A stretch of DNA of 64,000 nucleotides from Bemisia tabaci (lineage: Eukaryota; Arthropoda; Insecta; Hemiptera; Aleyrodidae). A model generated the notes under the pieces. That model was not told the DNA's origin, did no database searches, and worked only from the letters and a program-made list of their open reading frames with translations. Of the stretch, positions 44,536 to 55,725 are shown one piece after another. Numbering within the stretch: the first letter of the stretch is position 1; each line of letters begins with the position of its first letter. The stretch is from contig NC_092794.1 of NCBI RefSeq assembly GCF_918797505.1, positions 34,524,122 through 34,588,121 on the forward strand. Direction: 5' to 3'. The translations under genes and the position numbers were made by a program.

Positions 44536-45113
44536 GGCCTTGTCTCGACGGCGCAACTGTTGAGGGAAATTGGCGCAACTGTTGAAGGAAGGAAGTGTCT
44601 CAAAAATGTTTCACTTATAAGTGAAACTTATAAGGTCAGAAATCTGGAACCTCAACAGTTGTTTACCTTCGATGTTTTGAATTGATAAACGCTGGTTACA
44701 CGTGAAGCGGGAGTGTATTACGGGTGTTTTTTTTCGGAGCGGTTATTATTTAGAAATATTTGTACACATTTCAGTATCAATTTTATATTTTCGTTTGTAG
44801 CATATCACTACAGCAGGAAAATAAAATTTTATCGAATATATTTTCTTTTTATCCATATCTGAGTAATGTTATTGTTTTTTGTTTTATACCTGGTCGACAT
44901 AACGCAAAATATTCACCTCTCGTTCATAATTACCAGTTCAATTATCTCAATTGACATCGTTTAACCTAGAAAAATTAATATTGTTCAAATATTCCCGCCT
45001 AAAAGTTCCAGGAACACATGCGCGCGCGTCGAGACAGGGAATTTCGGTTGGTGCAACAAACTCGCTGCAGTTGCACCTAATTCCCTCAACAGTTGCGCCG
45101 TCGAGACAAGGCC
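44536..45113. mobile_element. PIF/Harbinger-type MITE, GGCCTTGTCTCGACGG ends, TTA duplication
   Basis: 578 bp. The ends GGCCTTGTCTCGACGGCGCA and inverse extend through CAACTGTTGAGGG. TTA is duplicated at 44533-44535 and 45114-45116. It shares the outermost 11 bp with 22848-23256 but not the rest. Non-coding. Confidence 0.9.
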
Positions 45114-45116
45114 TTA

Positions 45117-46188
45117 AGTTTCCACATTCCCAGAGACATGCGCTGAAATCCTGTTTCTCACCCCTCTTTCCGACTGCTCTCCGAGTCCATGAGCAAGACA
45201 GGAAGAAAATAGGCAAGCTACCCACTACTGTTTGCCTACCTATGTGTTCTTCTTCTTCAACTTGATTTTCAAAGGTGACTTATGTAAAGAGCAACTGACA
45301 AACAAGATTTCAGAACCTGCCATTGCATTTCACTAACCTAAGACACAAACCCAACCTTACCATTGATATTCTTTCGCTTACACTGTACATTGTTCTCCTA
45401 TTGAGATTCGATATGAACTCAATTCAAAAATGCTTTTGAATTTAATTATTCGGGTAGATTGGAATATGGAGCTTTCACCCGCCCGGCAAGGGAGCAATGT
45501 GTAAGTATGTTGCCGCAACGTTGCAAGGCAACATTTTTGATTATATTGCTTTGTAAAGGTAAAGCAGCAACGTTTAAGCAATGTTTCAGCAATGTTGCCT
45601 GACATTATATTTTAGACAATATTTTCAAAACGTTTTTAGAAATGTTTCTGGAACATTATTAAAAAACGTTTCAATAAATATTTCTTAGATACATTGTGAC
45701 AACACGTTGTTAAACATTATTCGTCTGGGAGAAACACGATTTGACCCGGAACAAATTGCATAACAAACTTTTCCTATGTAAACGTCATCAGTAGGTCCTC
45801 CTGAACAACATACCAAAAGTTTACCACGGTCCGACCCCGGAACACCCCCCAAAATGCCTAAATTTCAAAATGGCGGCCATAATAAGGCCTCTGGGATTTC
45901 GGTTTTTTAAAATGCGCGTATAGTGTCATGTGAGGTATCAATCCCTGTGTAATTTTGGTCGTAGAACTCAGATATGAGGTCAGGCAGATGCTGTGCTGCA
46001 AATCGGAGGGGACACTTTTACACTGTTTCAGGTGTTCTCCTTTCTGTTGTTTCTCAACAGATGATTTTCTCCAATCAATATAAGGGAATGCGCCCTCATA
46101 CAGTGTCGCAAAAATATGTATATGTATATCCAAAAATAAACAAAAATTAATTGATAGATAATTAAAAAAATAAAAAAATTAACAATAA
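45117..46188. other. Non-coding stretch with AACGTT/AATGTT-rich tract
   Basis: 45495-45730 is full of CAACGTTGC and AAACGTTT-like words in both orientations. 45835-45890 contains AAAATGGCGGCCAT. No gene was recognised before the gap. Confidence 0.4.
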
Positions 46189-46688
46189 NNNNNNNNNNNN
46201 NNNNNNNNNNNNNNNNNNNNNNNNNNNNNNNNNNNNNNNNNNNNNNNNNNNNNNNNNNNNNNNNNNNNNNNNNNNNNNNNNNNNNNNNNNNNNNNNNNNN
46301 NNNNNNNNNNNNNNNNNNNNNNNNNNNNNNNNNNNNNNNNNNNNNNNNNNNNNNNNNNNNNNNNNNNNNNNNNNNNNNNNNNNNNNNNNNNNNNNNNNNN
46401 NNNNNNNNNNNNNNNNNNNNNNNNNNNNNNNNNNNNNNNNNNNNNNNNNNNNNNNNNNNNNNNNNNNNNNNNNNNNNNNNNNNNNNNNNNNNNNNNNNNN
46501 NNNNNNNNNNNNNNNNNNNNNNNNNNNNNNNNNNNNNNNNNNNNNNNNNNNNNNNNNNNNNNNNNNNNNNNNNNNNNNNNNNNNNNNNNNNNNNNNNNNN
46601 NNNNNNNNNNNNNNNNNNNNNNNNNNNNNNNNNNNNNNNNNNNNNNNNNNNNNNNNNNNNNNNNNNNNNNNNNNNNNNNNNNNNNNNN
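46189..46688. other. Assembly gap (500 N)
   Basis: Exactly 500 N, the usual fixed placeholder for an unsized scaffold gap. Order and distance across it cannot be trusted. Confidence 0.99.
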
Positions 46689-47972
46689 CATGGGGATGCC
46701 AGATGATTAGGGATGAGTTTGAGGATTTTTGCGCACAGCTGAGGTGCACAGAGATGTTTTCAGCAGCATTGGGGGAACTAGTTAGGAAGAGGGGGGGGGG
46801 GAGAAATATTACCCTCTCCTGACTTCAAGAAATATGAGGGCTTTTGCTAAATTAGCTGTGTTGCCAGACTTTCATTGTAGAATTTATAATTCTACCAAAA
46901 ATATTTCCATGTGAAGATGAACCATCAAGCTAAAAATTTAACTCAGCATTCGCACAAATTTATCAATTTTTTTCTTTTTTTGTGGCACAATGGTACAACT
47001 TCTGGGAAACATCCTGTAAAGGTAACGAGGCACTTAGCATATTTTTTGAAAAATTTGCTAAAAAAATATCTTTGAACATTTCTGCTTTTGATAACTTATA
47101 CCTACAAAAGTACATAACGATCCAAAAAATGGTGAATTTTACCAGTTAGGCATCAAGGGGTGAAATATGGGAGCATAAATATAGCATCAGGTACCTAAGA
47201 TGACATATCAGTGAAATCAGTGAATCATTTGAATCAGTGAATTCGAAAATATACACCAACTCGGAAAAAAAATTTTCAGGAAATACCTAAAACTTCGCAG
47301 CGGGCGAAGAAGTTGTTTTAAGAAAAACCTTTTTGATGCCAAGGGACGCAAGAAGTACCTACTCTAGAGACTTTAAAGCACCAAGTTTCAGATACTGATT
47401 TTTCATAGTCTGCCCTGAAAAATTTATATTTTTTGACCTGAATAACGCTTGAATATTTATATAACTGGCACACGCACAAGGTATACTGAACCGAAAAAAG
47501 AAAACCGCATAATCAGATAGTCACCCGTTTCCCTTGATCGGCCAAAAATTGGTATTTCCAATGAAATTCTTCGATTCTTCCCTTTTCCCGTCGCTGTTTC
47601 GAGCACTTCCGATTGCAATTTCGAAATATCCTTTTGCGTGCAGATGCTTCTACTTATCCATAAGTGTTACTAAACCGTAAAAAAGTAGAAATCGAAAAAA
47701 AACCCGTGTTGGAGTGTTTCCGAACTCACTGATTCATTTTACATTATTGGAAACATGATTATTTGGATAGATAATAGATAGGGTTTGATAGATAGGTGGG
47801 GAGACGGCAGAGGGCAGACCGCAGACGATAGGATGGGTTCGGATGGGTTAGAGTAGGTATTGGCTAGAGAGTGCTCGAACTGCTCGAGTTCCCGTCGCGC
47901 CACACAGCCATCTTGCCTGCTCATTCGAGGGGGTCTTGCTCTAGTCTTTGCCTGCAAAAAGCAAGGCGGAAA
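46689..47972. other. Stretch without recognised features
   Basis: AT-rich, with a G run at about 46792-46800. No gene or repeat end was recognised. Confidence 0.35.
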
Positions 47973-48176
47973 CAAGGCGGATAAAGAATGGTGGTCGCAT
48001 TTCGTACCCTCTGGACGTCACACGGTATCGGGTACATCGGGTACATGGGCTGGCCGAGGCCGGGGGGGGCCGACTCAACCTCGGATTGCACGGCATAACC
48101 TGTACCCTCCTGACGTCACAACGCTTCAAGATGGCAGCCAAAATCGTAATGCGACCACCATTCTTTATCCGCCTTG
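47973..48176. mobile_element. 204-bp MITE, CAAGGCGGATAAAGAATGG ends, 9-bp duplication
   Basis: The ends CAAGGCGGATAAAGAATGGT and inverse match over about 33 bp. AGGCGGAAA is duplicated at 47964-47972 and 48177-48185. Nine bp fits Mutator-like elements, but an 8-bp hAT event with one chance base is possible. It contains TGACGTCAC and CAAGATGGCAGCC. Confidence 0.82.
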
Positions 48177-50678
48177 AGGCGGAAAGTAAACATCCTATTC
48201 TATGTGATTCTATGCCGATGCCGAGCCGAGCATTTTATCATCCGAGGTCAGGGCACATTTCAGGCATATTATTCTACTTGGCTGTTAGTGCTTCATCACA
48301 TACATAGTTTGACCGTCTAGCGTACCCATTCCAACAGTTTTGGTGAGCAATCATTAATAATTAAACTTTCCTATCGGACCATCTCTCCGTATCTTGATGT
48401 CCCACTACGACCACGTGTCAGGTAGCCCATTTCGCATTCCTTCCCGAAATTTCCTATAGCTGTCATTATTCTGATGTACAGCCCCCTCAAACCCCCTTAT
48501 TTGAAATAACTCGAGCACTGAATCTGTGCTCTTCATTTCGAGAGTAAACCGAGAATTTGTCTCTGCATGTTTATTCCAAACGATTTGACAATAAACAGCA
48601 GCGGTGATCACAGACAGTAAGTGGAAGTAACAGATCATCGGTCTTCGGCTTTCGCCGATCATTGCTCTGTAATCGGGATCACATTTTTTATTTTCAATCG
48701 ACAGGACTGAAAGCTCTACGATTTCAGGAATTTTTAGCAGCCTTGTTCCATGTATTACAGTGAGATTAGCCAGGGGTTCAGGAGCTTCTTGACTGCGTGA
48801 TCAGGCAGGTTGAGTTCGGATCGGTTGGTCAGTGATAATAGGAAGGCTTGGAAAATGGTGTGTTAGAACGGGAAACTTAGGCTAACCGCATTCACTCCTG
48901 CAGAACTGCAACAATACACAAGTTTGTTTTCTAACTGTGCAAATTTTGTGTTGATAGCAGTATCATGGCATTTCAGATGCACTGTCATCCAAAAGTTATT
49001 TTTCTGAACACTCTGAGGGTAAAAGGGTCTCTACCTTGATAGGGCTACGAACTTCCAGCACCTATGGGAGAAGCAGCGGGCATGACCAAACTAGTTTCTA
49101 GGTGCTCCAGCCAAACATAGTGGATGATAATTGACTCTGTTCTGTGCGATTCAAGGGTGTGGTAGAGAATGACAAAGCCGATAATGCAAAATATGACTTG
49201 TGTTCCTCAACCTACAATGCAACCTAGCACAAAAATCAGTGGAATGGAATCTGATTTCGAGAGACCCAATCCTCCATATAAAGTATGGAAAGACAGCGCT
49301 TGTCTGACCGTCAGAGGCTGAGAATATACAGATGACAGTAGGAGGGGTGCAGAAATTGTTAGGTATGCCTTTTTATTTTTTAAGGCAGCCTCCTCATATT
49401 TCACGGCTACCTTCTCATTGCTGCTCACTTTAGAGATGTGCCCGGGATTGCAATTGCAGTGAAAAACCACTGTGATTTTTAAGTAGCAAATAGGAATCAC
49501 TGTGAGTTTTGAATAGCACCTGCTTTTCTGCTAATTTTTTATTTTTTTAACAGGAAAATTTTCGGTAGGTTTAAATTAATACGAACATGGATAGAAATAA
49601 ATCCTCTCTGTTTTTTTCTGAATTTTAATTATACGGATGAGGAACTTAGTTTTTGAAGTAGAGCAACCCTGCGTGATCCTGTCAGATCACCAACCACAAT
49701 GTTCACTTTTTGTTGTTGGCTCCACCCTCCCAATAGTCACAGGTGATTTCTGTATTGCATGATTACACTTCCTTCCCCTCAGATTATTTTAGTCAGCCTT
49801 CACATGACTGTCCATATGAGACTGCACTAGTGCACGCTTCACTATTTTCTTTGGATGAAACTCAGAGTCCATGAGACCATAGGCGGTTCCAGACCTTCAT
49901 GCTTGGGGGTACCCAGAGGTGGAAAACGTCGGAGACCGGCCCCGAAGGGGACGGTCGCTCAGGGGAGGCCTAAGTTTCGGCCCTCAAGTTTTATTCCTTT
50001 CCTACCCTCCTTTCTCTTTTTCTCTCCTTTCTTACTACTTAGAAACCTATAAATTCAATGAAGAAAATTTTTGGCAAAACTTTCGATCAAAACTACAATC
50101 TTACCATAAAAAACAGTAGAATCTTTCTATAACTCGGCTATCAATATTAATTCTGTTTACTTAAAACATTTTCAATTAATTGCTGGGATTTTTTCTCAGT
50201 ATGAGCAAATCCAGAATCTTTAGAAGCAGTGATTCGGTCTTTTAGTGTATTTTCCGAAGGAAAGATACACTATTGCGTTCTCCCTCATGGTGGGACCTAG
50301 ACCTGGGACCATGCAAAGAGCACCGATCTCGAGTCGTAGATCACGAATATATATGTCATTCATTTTCTGTCATATATATATAGGTACCGATACCTTTTAA
50401 TTGTTACCCATTGTTTTGTCGACCATTTATTAATAGCTGTAACTCAGGCAACAATGTTTGTAATGTTCGTTAGATTGTAACTATCTTTTCCTCTCTTCCC
50501 TGACCGTGTTGGATCGGAGGACTAGGTGTTTATTTCTTGTTTTTCCTTGTTTTGTCGCCTCAGTCTCTGCCTGATGATGGTGGGAATAATAAGCCACCGA
50601 ACCGTCGCATTGTAAAAAATTTTTTTGTTTAAAATAAATAAAAAGTTACGGTTATACAACTCATGAAGTTCGCTTTAT
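48177..50678. other. Stretch without recognised genes
   Basis: No coding or RNA gene was recognised. 49895-49985 is a GC-rich patch with CCCCGAAGGGG. 50565-50640 (CCTGATGATGGTGGGAATAA, then CCACCGAACCGTCGC and an AATAAA tract) resembles the 3' end of a retroelement, but no protein remnant precedes it. Confidence 0.3.
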
Positions 50679-50732
50679 TATATATATGTATGTATGTATG
50701 TAAGTGTGTATGTATGTATGTATGTATGTATG
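50679..50732. repeat. TA / ATGT microsatellite
   Basis: A short TATATA tract followed by about a dozen TATG units, interrupted once near 50701. Confidence 0.9.
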
Positions 50733-52089
50733 GTTGGTTGGTAAATACATTTATTTGGTGCTTTAACATTGAAGCCATTAACACCGTAGATGAGGAGAGA
50801 TCGTCAAAAAAACATAATTTAAATATTTAAGAAGTAGGAGTCACAAAAAGGGTAGTAGAAAATTAAAATTTAGGACAAGGAAAGAATGCATTAAATTTGG
50901 AGATGGACAAGGAAAGAATACATTAAATTTGGAGATTAATTCGTTTAAAAAAGGGAGGGATTTCATGAAAATACTTTTCAGCCAGCGTGAGGATTTTTCA
51001 GTTTTCAGAGCGTTGAGCGGCAGTTAATTTTTAAGTCTCTTGAAACGAAACTTCTGGGGTTTATAGTCCCCTAAGAGTACTTTTAAACTGTGAAGAAAAA
51101 ATCGGAATACGTTAATTACTTTTCGCACAGGGAGGGGTCAAAAGGGGGGGAGGTTTAATTTTGTCCACGCGATAACTCGAGGAAAAATGAATATTTTGAG
51201 CTGAAATTTTGATGGTAGTTAGATATCTACTAAGACTGGTTTACTATTGAATTTCAGCGAAATCGGCCAACGCGTTTCATAATATTGGCAATTTACCGTT
51301 TTTACGGGTGAGAGGGAGGGGGTAGGAGTTGCGCAGCCAAGGGGAACTGTTTCTTGAAACATATCTGTGGCAAGAGGGGTAGGGTAAATAATTTCACTCC
51401 CCAATGTGACACTACCCTTCGGAAAATATGCGCGGACTACGAAAAGAACCGTCCCCTACTTGCCGGCTACCCCACGGAAAAACCTTGCCGCTTGCAGCAG
51501 GGTTTTTATATTAAATTCTATACTAGTTATAAAGCAATAAATAGAGGTGTAGGTAGAAGATTAAAATAAAGTAAGATAGAAGTGAAGGTAATTATATTTA
51601 TTCGTGCACTTCAATTTTCGATTTCGTTATACGATTTTTTCTCGACGTTCTTACTTGCCCCTAATTTGCAAAAAAATGAGGCTGCATTATAAACAGTAGT
51701 TTAAAAATATCTACAGTTTTATAGGGGTTTCTTTTACGGTTATAGCTGTAGATCGATTGGAAAGTCACAACCGGTACTCCCGCGACCGGGCGTTTCGCGG
51801 GCCTCGAATCTGCCCCGAATCTGCTCAGCAATTGGTCAATTCAATCATCGTCATGTTTTGGGCTCCAAAATTTGTCGTTAAAGCTTAATAACTTTTTTAA
51901 TAATTAACTAAATTTAAACAAGGTGGGCGTTACAAGTAGAGCTGAGCATACTCTAACCAAATATTATGGGGTTTTTGGGGTTTACTCTAACACTTAATTA
52001 GCAGGAAAGCTAAATGGACCGCAAACCGTGCAGAAAAGCCCGATCGAGATGTTTCGTGTAAGTATAACTAGTTAGGCAGCAACCACCTG

Positions 52090-52125
<36 letters not shown>

Positions 52126-52185
52126 TCGTCAAATTTTTAGGGGGAGTCTTTTAGGATTGGGCCGGGGTGGCTACCGCCACCTAGA
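50733..52185. other. Non-coding stretch with T33 run
   Basis: 50878-50940 contains a short duplicated phrase (GGACAAGGAAAGAATRCATT twice). A run of 33 T lies at 52092-52124. Nothing else was recognised. Confidence 0.4.
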
Positions 52186-52862
52186 ATATGTCCTTGTTTA
52201 GATGTCAAAGAGGTCCTTATGAGAACTGTAATGAATTTTTTTTCTTTAAAGACATAAAAAACAATAAATCGTCATAAAATTGAAAAAAAAATCGAAGGAA
52301 AAAAAAGGAATGGGCCGGCCGGCCGTACACTTAAGTGGTAGATAAAAGGGTGATTATTGTCTCTCTTGCATGTATACATGAACAAGTATCATCGTCAAAA
52401 GGAGCTGGATCAGTCCTTCTTGAAATCGTCATTGAAAGATAGACTGAAAGGTATTCACTCATGAGTGAACAACTTGACAACTTTCAAGCAATATCATATT
52501 GTTTGTTAGTTTCTGATAGAAGGCGTTACAAACTACATAATACATAATACAAGACTACATAATACATGTACTACATATTATTGCGAATATTATGTGCCTC
52601 CCACTTACAATGCTTCTCTCTTAACAACTTCATGGATGTTGGCAAGACCGGGTCGGTCACCCATGCCAAAATGTTGACACATACCAATGTGTCCATTCCC
52701 CCCCCCCCCCCCCTTTATTGTACGTGCCGGCCGGCCCATTCCTTTTTTTTCTTCGAATTTTTTTTCAATTTTATGACGATTTTTTGTTTTTTATGTCTTT
52801 AAAGAAAAAAAATTCATTACAGTTCTCATAAGGACCTCTTTGACATCTAAACAAGGACATAT
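52186..52862. mobile_element. Inverted-repeat element with ~140-bp ends
   Basis: The left end ATATGTCCTTGTTTAGATGT and inverse match for about 140 bp, ending at the GGGCCGGCCGGCC block (52314 and 52725). The loop of about 390 bp holds a C17 run near 52697-52713. No target duplication was found. Confidence 0.82.
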
Positions 52863-53389
52863 ACTAAGGGTGAAGTAATGATCAGTGTCTCCTTAGCGAT
52901 GAGTCGGAAGGTCTGGAAAAAGTTATTGATCAGAGATCAGACCTATTTTAGAGAAGTTGGGCCGATTTGATATCATACTCCTTTAAAGCGATGGATCAAA
53001 TAAATGTGTTCAGGTGATCATACCTTATAGGTATTTTTACTTTCTCGCTCCCCTAGGGTAGAGAGGAAGTATTGTCATCCTCCAAGAAAAGAAAAAAAAA
53101 AGTTGAAATTTCATCATTTTTAGACGTTTTAAGGTCCCAGGAGTCAAAATAACCATACTTGAAAAAATGTGTGTCCGTCCGTCCGATGTCCCCCAAATCT
53201 GTCTACAGCGATATCTCAGAATCTATCTGTTCGATTTCATTCAAAATTCTCACAGAACACCATATTTATGGTCTCCTTATGCACGTCAAACGATTTTGGG
53301 GTATGCTAAAATTTGGGGGGGCCAGGGTCAAATTGAAAGGTCCATTTTCAGCACAATCACACGGAAAGCTCATTTTGAGGGACTGTAAA
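52863..53389. other. Stretch without recognised genes
   Basis: 52975-53080 (GGGCCGATTTGATATCATAC and following) resembles 58390-58460, an unclassified repeat. Nothing else. Confidence 0.35.
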
Positions 53390-53840
53390 TTTTGAAAAAT
53401 GCCTTTAATTCTTTAAAAGTGGGCATCAAGCACATCACCTGGGTCATTAATTTAAGTTCCTAAAAGATCTTTGGACTAAACTCAAAATTCAAGGGATTAC
53501 GAGGCCCAAAAGTAGGGCACTTTGCTCCGCGACATCACACAAACAACTCATTTTCAAAGACTGTAAATTTGAAAAAAAATGCCTTTCATTTCTTCGAAAG
53601 TTGGCATAAGAGCACCATCTGGTTCAATAATGTAAGTTCCTATGAGGTCTGTGGACTAAACTAAAAATTGAAGGGTTACGCGTCCTATAGCGAGGAGAGC
53701 ACTTCGGTCACACGGAGAGCTCATGGACTGTAGATTTTGAAAAAAATGCCTTTAATTCTTTGAAAGTTGGCTCAAAAGCACCATCTGAGTCATTAATTTA
53801 AGTTCCTACAGGATTTTTGGACTAATCTCATAATTGCAGA
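53390..53840. repeat. ~170-bp tandem repeat, three units
   Basis: AAATGCCTTT(A/C)ATT recurs at about 53397, 53578 and 53744 with shared TAAGTTCCTA and GGACTAAAC words downstream. Diverged units with small indels. Confidence 0.75.
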
Positions 53841-53932
53841 GGGGCCGGTAGGAAACGCTCAATTCTCTGATAAATGAGTCGGAACGCTTCTAGATAATAG
53901 CAGCAAACGCTTTGAGTCAGGTGAAACCCAGG

Positions 53933-54553
53933 AATGGGCCTGTTGCAAACTTTTGCTAGAGCAAAAATAAGAGTTGTTTCTTGTAGATAATGCCTCAAAA
54001 ATCACGATGAGCGCATCGGCAAAGTCTGAAATGCACTCATAACTTCACAATCTGCGTAAGAAATTTGCGTTTTTTTAAGCTTCCCGCTTCAAAAACGATA
54101 CTACGGCGTAGGCGAACATTTTGTTAGAGGAGTCGCTCCATCGTCGGCGATATTCATCATGGCCGACGCTTGCACGCAGTTGCGCGAGTAATTCAAGGAG
54201 AGTTCAAGGTCAATCCATTCGGGCGTGGAAAATATGAACGTTAACACACCGATTGTTATCTGGTCTAATCCAGTTCAGGTGTTATCTCGTCCCATCAAAC
54301 GTGTTTCGGCGGATTGGCGTCGGCTATGATGATTATTGCCGACGATGGAACGACTCCTCTTACAAAATGTTCACCTGTGCCGTAGTATCGTTTTTGAAGC
54401 GGGAAGCTAAAAAAACCGCAAATTTCTTACGCAGATTGTGAAGTAATGAGTGCATTTCAGAGTTTGCCGATGCGCTCATCGTGATTTTTGAGGCATTATC
54501 TATAAGAAACAACTCTTAGTTTTGCTCTAGCAAAAGTTTGCAACAGGCCCATT
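53933..54553. mobile_element. Foldback element with GGGCCTGTTGCAAAC ends
   Basis: The ends AATGGGCCTGTTGCAAACTT and inverse have arms of about 210 bp, including ATCACGATGAGCGCATCGGC and TTGAAGCGGGAAGC. The loop at about 54160-54320 still has weak inverted similarity. No direct target duplication was found. Confidence 0.82.
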
Positions 54554-54888
54554 CAAATGCATTGTATAATGCATCATATACTATTTCCAAAATTACTCCG
54601 TAGAGATATACACCAAGCAAAATTAGACAACTAATTAGGTACTCACATTACATAGGTATTCATCAAGCTGACGCCAAGAACTGACACTTAGATCTTTATT
54701 AAAAACTAATATGTTTGTTGTTAATGAATTTAGAATCCCGGCAGATTCCATCTTTTGCGGTTCCTTTTTACTAGGTACTAAGCACAAATATAATATAATA
54801 ATTCGGCACAAATATGACTGATTTAATGCTTGTTAATAAAGGAGGTTATAATTGTTATAACCTGAGGTTTGTTGACGTTTGTCGACAG

Positions 54889-55200
54889 TAGAGTCCCTTT
54901 ATACTGAGAGTCAAGACAATTCGGCTCATGGATGTCACAAACGGGAATAAAGATTACAGAAATTGAACGTTTTTCGTAATCTTTGATCGGCCCATTCTCA
55001 AATGCCTTTCTCCGTTCCTCCTCTCATTCCGTTTGTTCTTTGCCGAACCCGTAATTCCCTGGTCCATTCCAGATTATAATCTTTGCAATTGGTGAAAATG
55101 TAATCTTTATTCCCGTTTGTGACACTGTGGAGGCCTAAAATACGGGAACCAATCAGAAATGGATTCCAATTGTCTTGACTCTCAGTATAAAGGGACTCTA
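54889..55200. mobile_element. hAT-type MITE, TAGAGTCCC family, TSD GTCGACAG
   Basis: 312 bp. The ends TAGAGTCCCTTTATACTGAG and inverse have an exact duplication GTCGACAG at 54881-54888 and 55201-55208. It is a distinct subfamily: its interior differs from the three copies at 30-35 kb. Confidence 0.92.
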
Positions 55201-55725
55201 GTCGACAGCAGCAAGGAGATGGCGCTCTCTATTGTTTTCGCTTTGAATTACAGGATACGCGGTAAGGAGATGGCGCTCCTGGCGGGCGTGTGGTGAACCT
55301 TCCAGCAGGTAGATTCGCCCGCCAAATTTAAAATTTGGGAGATGCTAAGCGAAAACCGTTTAGTTTTAAGACTATTTAAACATCGAATAGTCATTCTACC
55401 CATTGAAGTAGATATTTGATGGCTTTTGACCGTGCTTAAGGAGAGATTATAATATAAAATCGTATCTGAAGTATGATGTCAATGAATCTAATGGATCCTA
55501 ATGAATCGTAGAAAAGCTAAGATTTTTACAGATCGCCGTCCTGACAGGAGACTTTGTTAATCAATTACATATTTAATTGAAGATGCCTCATAAAATCAAC
55601 AAGTCGGGTCCGAATATATGAATTCATCACATATCGCGAAGACATTTACAATAAAGTTCAGTGGATTGAATAAAAATTTCATAACTATTATCCTGCGATC
55701 AAAATTCCAATCAAACTTTATGATT

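Noticed and set aside
46162..46749. Long minus-strand ORFs across the gap
   Set aside because: They consist of N.
49207..49500. 97-residue minus ORF with hydrophobic end
   Set aside because: No recognisable family, no splice or start context, and composition compatible with chance in AT-rich DNA.
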